NCBI RefSeq assembly: GCF_014649495.1
Contig: NZ_BMTD01000009.1
Location: 62,001 to 126,000, forward strand
Length of the DNA stretch: 64,000 nucleotides
Direction: 5' to 3'
From: Streptomyces filipinensis
GTDB taxonomy: Bacteria > Actinomycetota > Actinomycetes > Streptomycetales > Streptomycetaceae
The position numbers and the translations under genes are program-made. Below, one piece after another: positions 1 through 6,638 of this stretch. The notes under the pieces are model-generated. The model ran no database searches. It was not told the DNA's origin and was given only the letters and a program-made list of their open reading frames with translations. The number at the start of each line of letters is the position of its first letter. Within the stretch, counting starts at the first letter, position 1.

Positions 1-1
1 G

Positions 2-298
2 AAGACGGTCAGCGCCCAGCGGCTCGCCGAGATCATCCGGACCGTGCACGCCGGAAGCCGTTACGTCGACCCGGAGTTGGCCGCCGACGCGATCTCCGCC
101 GGGGACTCCCCGCTGACCACGCGGGAGGCCGAGGTGCTGGAGCTGGCGGCCGAGGGAGCGCCGGTCGCGGAGATCGCCGAGCGTGCCGCGCTGTCCCCGG
201 GGACCGTGCGGAACTACCTCTCCTCGGCCGTCACGAAGCTCGGCGCCGAGAACCGACATGCGGCAGTGCGTCTCGCACGGGAGCGAGGTTGGGTATAG
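2..298 (+). CDS. Response regulator, LuxR-type HTH (3' part only)
   Basis: The window opens inside this gene, so only the last 98 residues are visible, reading from position 2. They hold the end of the receiver-to-output linker and a complete LuxR/NarL helix-turn-helix: the sequence LTTREAEVLELAAEG followed by SPGTVRNYLSSAVTKLG is the canonical GerE signature. The linker with SAQRLAEIIRTVHAG and RYVDPELAADAI is typical of DesR-like regulators that pair with a histidine kinase, which would lie upstream of the window. The role is DNA-binding transcriptional control in the cytoplasm; the signal sensed cannot be read here. Its TAG stop overlaps a TATAGT hexamer that may serve the downstream tRNA gene. 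The class call is firm; the receiver domain itself is not seen. Confidence 0.9.
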   Translation, partial: KTVSAQRLAEIIRTVHAGSRYVDPELAADAISAGDSPLTTREAEVLELAAEGAPVAEIAERAALSPGTVRNYLSSAVTKLGAENRHAAVRLARERGWV

Positions 299-299
299 T
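294..299 (+). promoter_or_regulatory. Candidate -10 box for tRNA-Gly
   Basis: TATAGT overlaps the last codons and TAG stop of the preceding response regulator, 22 bases before the tRNA 5' end. That is a sensible distance for a HrdB-type -10. No convincing -35 is visible at 17 bases upstream. The reading as a promoter is inference. Confidence 0.4.
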
Positions 300-321
300 T
301 GCTCTCGCGCCACGGCGCACT

Positions 322-397
322 GCGGACGTAGCTCAGTTGGTAGAGCGCAACCTTGCCAAGGTTGAGGTCGCGAGTTCGAGCCTCGTCGTCCGCTCCA
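322..397 (+). tRNA. tRNA-Gly (GCC)
   Basis: A 73-base cloverleaf followed by an encoded CCA. The acceptor arms GCGGACG and CGTCCGC pair perfectly, the D arm reads AGCTCAGTTGG, the anticodon loop is TTGCCAA, and the T loop is GTTCGAGCC. The anticodon GCC reads GGC and GGU codons. It sits 23 bases after the response-regulator stop and is followed at once by a strong hairpin. Confidence 0.97.
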
Positions 398-399
398 GT

Positions 400-426
400 A
401 AGGCCCCCGGTCCCCCGGGGGCCTTT
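400..426 (+). terminator. Rho-independent terminator after tRNA-Gly
   Basis: AAGGCCCCCG and CGGGGGCCTT form a GC-rich stem with a short loop followed by TTTT. It begins 3 bases after the tRNA CCA. It also lies just beyond the 3' end of purC on the other strand, so it may end transcription from both sides. Confidence 0.75.
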
Positions 427-444
427 TGCGTCACCGCTCGGGCG

Positions 445-1344
445 TCATGACCAGCTCATGCCCGTGAGGCGCTCGTACGCCTCCACGTATTTCTGCCGGG
501 TCGCGGCCACGACCTGCTGCGGCAGCGGCGGCGGGGGCTGCTCGCTCCTGCGGTCCCAGCCGGACTCCGCCGAGGTCAGCCAGTTCCGCACGAACTGCTT
601 GTCGTACGACGGCTGCGCACGGCCCGGCTGCCACTGGTCGGCCGGCCAGAACCGGGAGGAGTCCGGGGTGAGGACCTCGTCGGCGAGCACGAGGGTGTCC
701 CCGTCGAAGCCGAACTCGAACTTGGTGTCGGCCAGGATGATCCCCCGCTCGCGGGCGATGTCCCGGGCGCGGGCGTACACGGCGAGCGTGGCCTGACGCA
801 GCTGGGCGGCGGTATCGGCGCCGACCTGGCGGGCCACCTCCTCGTAGGAGACGTTCTCGTCGTGCTCGCCGACCTCGGCCTTGGTGGCCGGGGTGAAGAT
901 CGGGGCGGGCAGTTCGGAGCCGTCGACGAGGCCTTCGGGGAGGGCGAGGCCGCAGACCGTACGGGACTCGTCGTACTCCAGCAGGCCCGAGCCGGTGAGA
1001 TAGCCGCGGGCCACGCACTCGACCGGGACCATCTTCAGGGACTTGCAGACCAGTGTGCGGCCCGCCCAGTCGGCCGGCGCGCCCTCGGGCAGCTCCGTGC
1101 TGATCACGTGGTGGGGTGCCAGGTCGCGCAACTGGTCGAACCACCACAGGGAGAGCTGGGTGAGGACGCGGCCCTTGTCGGGGATCTCCGTGGGCAGCAC
1201 CCAGTCATAGGCGGACATGCGGTCGCTGGCGACCATCACGAGGTCGCCCGCCTCGTTCTGGTACAGCTCGCGCACCTTTCCGGTGTGGAGGTGCACCAGG
1301 CCCGGAACCTGGATCGGCTCGGGCTTTTCTACGAATCCGGACAC
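445..1344 (-). CDS. purC: Phosphoribosylaminoimidazole-succinocarboxamide synthase
   Basis: PurC condenses CAIR with aspartate using ATP to make SAICAR in de novo purine synthesis, in the cytoplasm. The 299-residue protein begins with the family hallmark HTGKVRELY and then has MVASDRMSAYDWVLPTEIPDKG, the substrate-binding segment ending in LTQLSLWWF, CKSLKMVPVECVARGY around residue 95, and DTKFEFGFDG near residue 205. Length is normal for the actinobacterial form. I chose the GTG at 1344 because it follows GGGGAGGA at proper spacing and begins SGFVEKPEP; an upstream in-frame ATG at 1401 has no ribosome site. It is the last gene of a minus-strand run and lies 72 bases after the dimethylformamidase-like gene. 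purD is 4 kb upstream on the same strand. Confidence 0.97.
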   Translation of the reverse strand: MSGFVEKPEPIQVPGLVHLHTGKVRELYQNEAGDLVMVASDRMSAYDWVLPTEIPDKGRVLTQLSLWWFDQLRDLAPHHVISTELPEGAPADWAGRTLVCKSLKMVPVECVARGYLTGSGLLEYDESRTVCGLALPEGLVDGSELPAPIFTPATKAEVGEHDENVSYEEVARQVGADTAAQLRQATLAVYARARDIARERGIILADTKFEFGFDGDTLVLADEVLTPDSSRFWPADQWQPGRAQPSYDKQFVRNWLTSAESGWDRRSEQPPPPLPQQVVAATRQKYVEAYERLTGMSWS

Positions 1345-1416
1345 GGTTCCTCCCCGTGGTTCTGTCCAAGTGCCTCGATTCTCCCGTATCCGCTGGTCCA
1401 CTGCGCCGGGGGGTCG

Positions 1417-2913
1417 TCAGTCGCGTTTGCAGATGCGGTCCAGCAGGTTCGCCGTGGCGCGCTGGATGCGGGGCTCGACATGGCCGGGGCGGTCCAGGGC
1501 CGGGGACCAGGCGAAGGTGCCGGAGGCGAAGACCCAGGCGCCGGAGGGGGCGCGGTAGAGGGAGGTCTCCTGGTGGCGCAGGGCGCCCTCGCTGTCGCTG
1601 TACGGGGAGTGGGCGAGCAGGATGCGCTCGTCGTGCTCGGGCAGCGGGGTGCGCGGGAAGTACCGGTCGGCCTCGCCGGCGACCAGGCCCTTGATCTCGT
1701 CGCCCTCCTGCGCACCGGTCGCCTCCCACAGCCAGTGGCCGGCGTTGCGGACGATCAGCGGATGCGGCTCGGGGACCCGGCCCGCGTACTGGATGCCGAC
1801 CAGCTGCTGCTCGGGCCGGTCGATCTCGCGCCACAGCACGGGCTTTCCGGGGCCCTTGCGCTTGCGGCAGGTCAGCAGCCGGTCCGGGACGCCGGACGGG
1901 GACGGGCCCAGCTCGATCTGCCAGTACATGGTGTTGGCGGAGAGGAACACCAGCGACGTGCCCCGGTCCCGGGCGTCCTCGACGGCCCGGCGCATCGGCA
2001 CCGACCAGTACTCGTCGTGGCCGGGGAAGACCAGGCCCCGGTAGCGGGTGGGGTCGACGCGGCCGGCGTGCAGGTCGCGGGCGTCGGCGTAGGCGAGGTC
2101 GTAGCCGTAGCGCTCGGCCCAGCGGATGAAGTCGTAGGCGTGCCCGACGTGCAGGGGCAGGCCCGCGCCCGCGTAGGGGCGGTCGAAGGAGACGGTGGTC
2201 GCCGCGTCCGCCTCGCCGAGCAGCCGGCCCTTCTCGTCCCAGGCGTGGTAGAGGCTGGCGCCGGTGCGGCCGTCCTCGGGATACAGGTTGTACGCCTGCC
2301 AGGTGATGTCCGGCAGCAGCAGGAGCAGATCGGCTGGGTGGTCGTCGCGGACCGTGAACGGCACGTGGGAGCGGTAGCCGTCGGCGGTGGTCAGGACGGC
2401 CACGTAGGCGCCGATCCGCCAGTGGGAGGGCACCTGGAGGCGCCAGGACAGCCACCAGTGGTGGCAGGAGACCGTGCGGTCGGCGGCCAGTGGCGGGGGC
2501 TGGACGATGCCGGACAGCCGCGGGCTGGTGGTGATCTTGGAGGCTCCGTCGCCGCCGTAGTGGCCGATCCGGTAGACGTCGACGCTGAACTCCTGGGGCG
2601 GATCGACCGTGATGTGGAAGTCGATCGCCTCCCCGGGCGTGACCGCGCCGGTGGAGGTGAAGCCCTTGATCTGGCGGTGCACGTCGTCGGCCGAGCGGGG
2701 GCCGCTTCCGGCCGCGCGGGGCGCGGGCACCCGGCGCCTGCCGTCGGTGAGCTGCTGCGGGGCCGGGTCGACGTACCACGGCACGACATGACCGGTGTCG
2801 TCGAAGTACGTCTCGCTGCCGCGCAGCCAGGGCACGGGGCCCTGGCCGAAGGGATCCGTGACGGCGTGCGCGAGCGCTCCGGACTCCCAGCGGCGAATGT
2901 GATCCGAGGCCAT
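1417..2913 (-). CDS. N,N-dimethylformamidase beta-subunit-like protein
   Basis: A 498-residue protein with no signal peptide. The N-terminal third is a predicted beta-sandwich (a PGEAIDFHITVDPP segment near residue 85). The C-terminal two-thirds carries motifs shared with the large subunit of N,N-dimethylformamidase: LLLPDITWQAYNLYPEDG, SFDRPY, a YDLAYADARDLH segment and FPGHDEYWS. The characterised enzyme hydrolyses dimethylformamide with an iron centre. Streptomyces homologues are widespread and their substrate is unknown, so only hydrolase-like is justified. The ATG at 2913 follows GAGGGAGGGG and is preferred to an ATG 18 bases upstream. It precedes purC by 72 bases and may be cotranscribed. 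I see no partner resembling the small alpha subunit. Confidence 0.8.
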   Translation of the reverse strand: MASDHIRRWESGALAHAVTDPFGQGPVPWLRGSETYFDDTGHVVPWYVDPAPQQLTDGRRRVPAPRAAGSGPRSADDVHRQIKGFTSTGAVTPGEAIDFHITVDPPQEFSVDVYRIGHYGGDGASKITTSPRLSGIVQPPPLAADRTVSCHHWWLSWRLQVPSHWRIGAYVAVLTTADGYRSHVPFTVRDDHPADLLLLLPDITWQAYNLYPEDGRTGASLYHAWDEKGRLLGEADAATTVSFDRPYAGAGLPLHVGHAYDFIRWAERYGYDLAYADARDLHAGRVDPTRYRGLVFPGHDEYWSVPMRRAVEDARDRGTSLVFLSANTMYWQIELGPSPSGVPDRLLTCRKRKGPGKPVLWREIDRPEQQLVGIQYAGRVPEPHPLIVRNAGHWLWEATGAQEGDEIKGLVAGEADRYFPRTPLPEHDERILLAHSPYSDSEGALRHQETSLYRAPSGAWVFASGTFAWSPALDRPGHVEPRIQRATANLLDRICKRD

Positions 2914-3128
2914 GGTCGTCCCCTCCCTCATGCCCCCGTGTCGTCCTGTCTCGGTGGTGCTCGCTGTACTCGGTGCCACGCGCCCGGCTCGGCCGTGCTG
3001 TCGTATGTCGCACGCCTTTGCCAGGTGCGTGGTCGCTCCCAGCACATCACATAACGCACGGGCTCGGTCACTAGTCGTTGCGAATTGACCTGAAGTGGAA
3101 GACATGACTCCCGTTGAACGGGCTTCCG

Positions 3129-4976
3129 TCACACCAGCCGTACGGGCTTCTCGGGGCGTATCCCGGACGCGGCCAGCCAGTCGCGCAGCGGGCCCGGGTC
3201 TCCCTCCTCGATCAGGCTGAGCACCCTGGGCGCGAGGTCGGCGGCACGCTCGCCGTCCAGCAGCAGCGCGGGGCCGTCCAGCCAGTCCAGGGCGGGGACC
3301 GCGCCGGCGGTGTCGACGGCCGCACAGCACACCATCGCCGTGACGTGGTCGGTGAGCAGGTCACGGGCGGTGCGCGGGGGCTGCAGCGGGAACAGGGGCA
3401 GTCCGCCGTCGTCCCACAGCCCGTTCTCGGGGCTCTGGCCGGAAGCGCTCGCTCCCCTGGGCGCGGCCGACTCCTCACGGGCCAGCTGGGCGCTCAGGCC
3501 GGCGGCGAGGGTGGCGCTGCGCTCCGTGCCGGGGTGTTCGGCCGCATGGTCCGCCTCGGCTTCGCCTCCGGCGGGGATCTCGCTCCCGCCCGCGGCATCC
3601 GTGCGGCTCGCGTCGTCGGGTGCGGGCTCCTGGGGGGCGTCCGCTCCGTCGTTGGCCCGCGGGTGGGTCGTCGGCGGTTGCGGAGCCGCCTGTCCCGCGC
3701 CCGCCTCGGTCAGGTGGTCCAGGACCCGGGCCAGGGTGGGGCCGCCCGGGTCGGGGGCCGCGGGGTCGAGGCAGGCGCGGACGCCCAGGGCGTCCAGGAC
3801 CCGGTGCAGGCGGGCCGCGTCGGCGCGCCAGGTGCGGTCCACGACCTCCTCCGGATACGCCTGCCAGTCCACCGGCGCCCAGTCCGGGCCCGGCTCCGCG
3901 GGGCCGCCGTGGAAGAGACGCGCGGCGAGCAGCGAGGCGGCCTCGTCCATCGCGCCGGGCTCCTCCAGCAGGTCGCAGGCCGGGCGCTCGCCGAGCCGGG
4001 AGGTGAAGCCCTCGGCCAGGCGGTCGCGCCGGGACAGCTCGGTGAGCGCCGCCACCACGCCCGCGTCCAGCCCGGAGGGCCAGCGGCCCATCCGCCAGGC
4101 GGGCAGCGCGACCCGGGTCAGCAGCCGGTCCCAGCCCGCGTAGGCGAGGCCGACCTGCTCCTGGGCGACGATCCTGAGGCCGTAGTCGACGGCCTGGGCC
4201 CGCTCGGACGCCGCCGCGGCGACCCCGCGCTCCATCTGCGTCGCGTGCTCCCGGCAGCCGCGCAGCAGCAGCCGGGCCACCCAGCCGAGGGCGGCGCACA
4301 CACCGCGGGTGAGGGGACAGCGGCCCGGTGTCGAGGCGACCGCGACCGCCGCGTCCAGGCCGCGCACGAAGCGCCGGGCGGCCGCTATGTCCGGGTGCGC
4401 CGAAGGGCCCGTACCGGCGATCACCGGGGCGAGGACCGCGCGCAGCTCGCCGACGCGCATCCACCACAGGAACGGGGAGCCGATGACGAGCACCGGCGCG
4501 ACGGGGACCCGGCGGCGGCCCGGGCCCGCTATCTCGTCGGGTCCGGGGCGCGGGGGCGGGCCGTGGGCCGTGTGCGTGCGGTCCTCCAGCCAGCTGTCGC
4601 AGTCCGGAGTGAGCGCTATGGCCGAGGGGACCGGCACGTCCAGGCGCTCGGCGAGGTCGCGCACCATGCGGTACAGATCCGGGGCGGACTTCTCCGGGAT
4701 CGGGACCGTCGGGCTGACGGCGGGCCGGGCCCGGGCCACGACCAGGGCGATGCCGGCGGCGGCCAGCAGCACCAGCACGGCGAGCACGCCGAAGACCCAG
4801 CGTGCGGCGTCCCAGCCCCGGCCGACGAAGTGGCCGGCGGACGCGCCGGTCAGCAGGATCACCGCGACAGCCGCGGGCAGCAGGGCCACGGCCAGCGCCC
4901 GGCCCCGGACCCGCAGTACGGCGAGGGCCCGGGAACGCGCGGCCTGCGCGCCCGCCTCCGCACCGATTCCGGTCAC
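3129..4976 (-). CDS. Membrane protein resembling an inactive M48-type peptidase
   Basis: A 615-residue protein with two hydrophobic helices near residues 28-50 and 60-82, then a large soluble region rich in alanine and acidic residues. After the helices, YRMVRDLAERLDVPVPSAIA and a later VGELRAVLAPVIAG (about residue 175) follow the layout of M48 zinc peptidases, where the second segment normally reads ELRAVLAHELAH. Here the zinc-binding HEXXH is missing, so catalysis is unlikely. The C-terminal half, about 350 residues, has no motif I recognise, and a low-complexity Pro/Glu/Asp stretch lies near residue 430. The GTG start at 4976 follows GGTGAGGT. It lies between purD and the dimethylformamidase-like gene on the same strand. 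The function is unknown; the M48 relation is inference from motif spacing. Confidence 0.7.
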   Translation of the reverse strand: MTGIGAEAGAQAARSRALAVLRVRGRALAVALLPAAVAVILLTGASAGHFVGRGWDAARWVFGVLAVLVLLAAAGIALVVARARPAVSPTVPIPEKSAPDLYRMVRDLAERLDVPVPSAIALTPDCDSWLEDRTHTAHGPPPRPGPDEIAGPGRRRVPVAPVLVIGSPFLWWMRVGELRAVLAPVIAGTGPSAHPDIAAARRFVRGLDAAVAVASTPGRCPLTRGVCAALGWVARLLLRGCREHATQMERGVAAAASERAQAVDYGLRIVAQEQVGLAYAGWDRLLTRVALPAWRMGRWPSGLDAGVVAALTELSRRDRLAEGFTSRLGERPACDLLEEPGAMDEAASLLAARLFHGGPAEPGPDWAPVDWQAYPEEVVDRTWRADAARLHRVLDALGVRACLDPAAPDPGGPTLARVLDHLTEAGAGQAAPQPPTTHPRANDGADAPQEPAPDDASRTDAAGGSEIPAGGEAEADHAAEHPGTERSATLAAGLSAQLAREESAAPRGASASGQSPENGLWDDGGLPLFPLQPPRTARDLLTDHVTAMVCCAAVDTAGAVPALDWLDGPALLLDGERAADLAPRVLSLIEEGDPGPLRDWLAASGIRPEKPVRLV

Positions 4977-5194
4977 GTGCCGACCTCACCCCCTCGCTGC
5001 CGTTGCCGTGCCGACCTGGTGGTGCTCACTCCCCCACTGTGGCATCCGCCACTGACATCGCAATGCCGGTGGGCCAAGTGCCGGAACGCTTGCGCGGCAC
5101 CCTAGTTGGGGCCCCGGCCCTCGTCAGCCGTATGGGCGATTGCTCACTCGATGGAATGGCTTTGGTCAGAGCTGGGTGACAGACAGCAAAGATC

Positions 5195-5224
5195 AGGCCC
5201 CGGATTGGGAGTCCGGGGCCTGGG
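5195..5224 (-). terminator. Hairpin after purD
   Basis: AGGCCCCGGA and TCCGGGGCCT form a 10-bp stem with a 10-base loop. The hairpin begins 26 bases beyond the purD stop, and the sequence after it on the minus strand is moderately T-rich (GATCTTTGCTGTCTG). Confidence 0.65.
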
Positions 5225-5250
5225 TGCCGTCCTGGCGGCGGGAGAACAGG

Positions 5251-6507
5251 TCAGGCGCCCGCCCGCGCCGCCTTCTCGGCGATGTCGGTGCGGTGCTGGG
5301 AGCCGTCCAGACGGATCCGGCCCACCGCCCGGTACGCCCGCTCGCGCGCCTCGGTCAGGTCCGTGCCGGTGGCGGTGACGGACAGCACGCGCCCGCCCGC
5401 GCTGACGACCGCGTCACCGTCCCGCTTCGTCCCGGCGTGCAGGACGTACGCGTGCGGGGCGTCCTGCGCGGCCACCTCGTCCAGACCGGTGATCGGGTCG
5501 CCGGTACGGGGGGTGTCCGGGTAGTTGTGCGAGGCGACGACGACGGTCACGGCCGCGTCCTCGCTCCAGCGCAGCGGCGGCAGATCAGCGAGGTTGCCGG
5601 TGGCGGAGGCCATCAGGAGCCCGGCCAGCGGGGTCCGCAGGCGGGCCAGCACCACCTGCGTCTCGGGGTCGCCGAAGCGGGCGTTGAACTCGATCACGCG
5701 CACGCCGCGGCTGGTGATCGCCAGGCCCGCGTAGAGCAGGCCGGAGAACGGGGTGCCGCGGCGGCGCAGCTCGTCCACGGTCGGCTGCAGGACCGTCTCC
5801 AGCACCTCCTCGACCAGCTTCGGCTCGGCCCAGGGCAGCGGCGAGTAGGCGCCCATGCCGCCGGTGTTCGGGCCCTCGTCGCCGTCCAGGGCGCGCTTGA
5901 AGTCCTGGGCGGGCTGGAGCGGTACGACGGTCTCGCCGTCGGTGACGGCGAAGAGGGACACCTCGGGACCGTCGAGGAACTCCTCGACGACCACGCGCTC
6001 ACAGGCGGCGGCGTGGGCCTTGGCGGCGTCCAGGTCGTCGGTGACGACCACGCCCTTGCCCGCGGCGAGGCCGTCGTCCTTGACGACGTACGGGGCGCCG
6101 AAGGCGTCGAGTGCCTCGGCGGCCTCCTCGGCCGTCGTGCACACGTAGGAGCGGGCGGTCGGCACCCCGGCCGCCGCCATGACGTCCTTGGCGAAGGCCT
6201 TGGAGCCCTCCAGCCGCGCGGCCTCCGCGGACGGGCCGAACACCGGGGTGCCCGCGGCGCGGACGGCGTCGGCCACACCGGCGACCAGCGGGGCCTCCGG
6301 GCCGACGACGACCAGGTCGGCACCGAGGCGGGCCGCCAGCTCGGCGACCGCACGGCCGTCGAGCGCGTCGACCTGGTGCAGCTCGGCCACCTCGGCGATG
6401 CCGGCGTTGCCGGGGGCGCAGTGCAGCGCGGTGACGTCGGGGTCGAGGGACAGGGAGCGGCACAGGGCGTGTTCGCGGGCGCCGCTGCCGATGACGAGGA
6501 CCTTCAC
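5251..6507 (-). CDS. purD: Phosphoribosylamine-glycine ligase
   Basis: PurD (GAR synthetase) ligates glycine to phosphoribosylamine with ATP, the second step of purine synthesis. The 418-residue length is usual. The N-terminus MKVLVIGSGAREHAL is the family signature, followed by APGNAGI, VVVGPEAPLVAG and the ATP-grasp region with KDDGLAAGKGV near residue 145 and GPEVSLFAV near 185. NTGGMGAYSPLP and the metal-binding EFNARFGDPETQ near residue 275 complete the set. No active-site change is seen. The ATG at 6507 is unambiguous. A hairpin follows the gene, and dnaX lies 131 bases upstream on the same strand. Confidence 0.97.
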   Translation of the reverse strand: MKVLVIGSGAREHALCRSLSLDPDVTALHCAPGNAGIAEVAELHQVDALDGRAVAELAARLGADLVVVGPEAPLVAGVADAVRAAGTPVFGPSAEAARLEGSKAFAKDVMAAAGVPTARSYVCTTAEEAAEALDAFGAPYVVKDDGLAAGKGVVVTDDLDAAKAHAAACERVVVEEFLDGPEVSLFAVTDGETVVPLQPAQDFKRALDGDEGPNTGGMGAYSPLPWAEPKLVEEVLETVLQPTVDELRRRGTPFSGLLYAGLAITSRGVRVIEFNARFGDPETQVVLARLRTPLAGLLMASATGNLADLPPLRWSEDAAVTVVVASHNYPDTPRTGDPITGLDEVAAQDAPHAYVLHAGTKRDGDAVVSAGGRVLSVTATGTDLTEARERAYRAVGRIRLDGSQHRTDIAEKAARAGA

Positions 6508-6638
6508 GGGGTCAGCCTACTGGCAAGGTCACCGAAGACCGGGGGGCGGGTTTGTTGGGGTTTCCTACAAGCCTCCCCCCGATGGGCTCCGCCCGCCCGT
6601 CCGCGGCCGGCCACAGGTGACCACCGCGGCCCGGGCGG

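Noticed and set aside
862..3054. A 730-codon open frame on the plus strand opposite purC and the dimethylformamidase-like gene
   Set aside because: It is a high-GC shadow frame with biased Gly/Ala/Arg/Val composition, no domain and no ribosome site. The opposite strand holds two well-supported genes.
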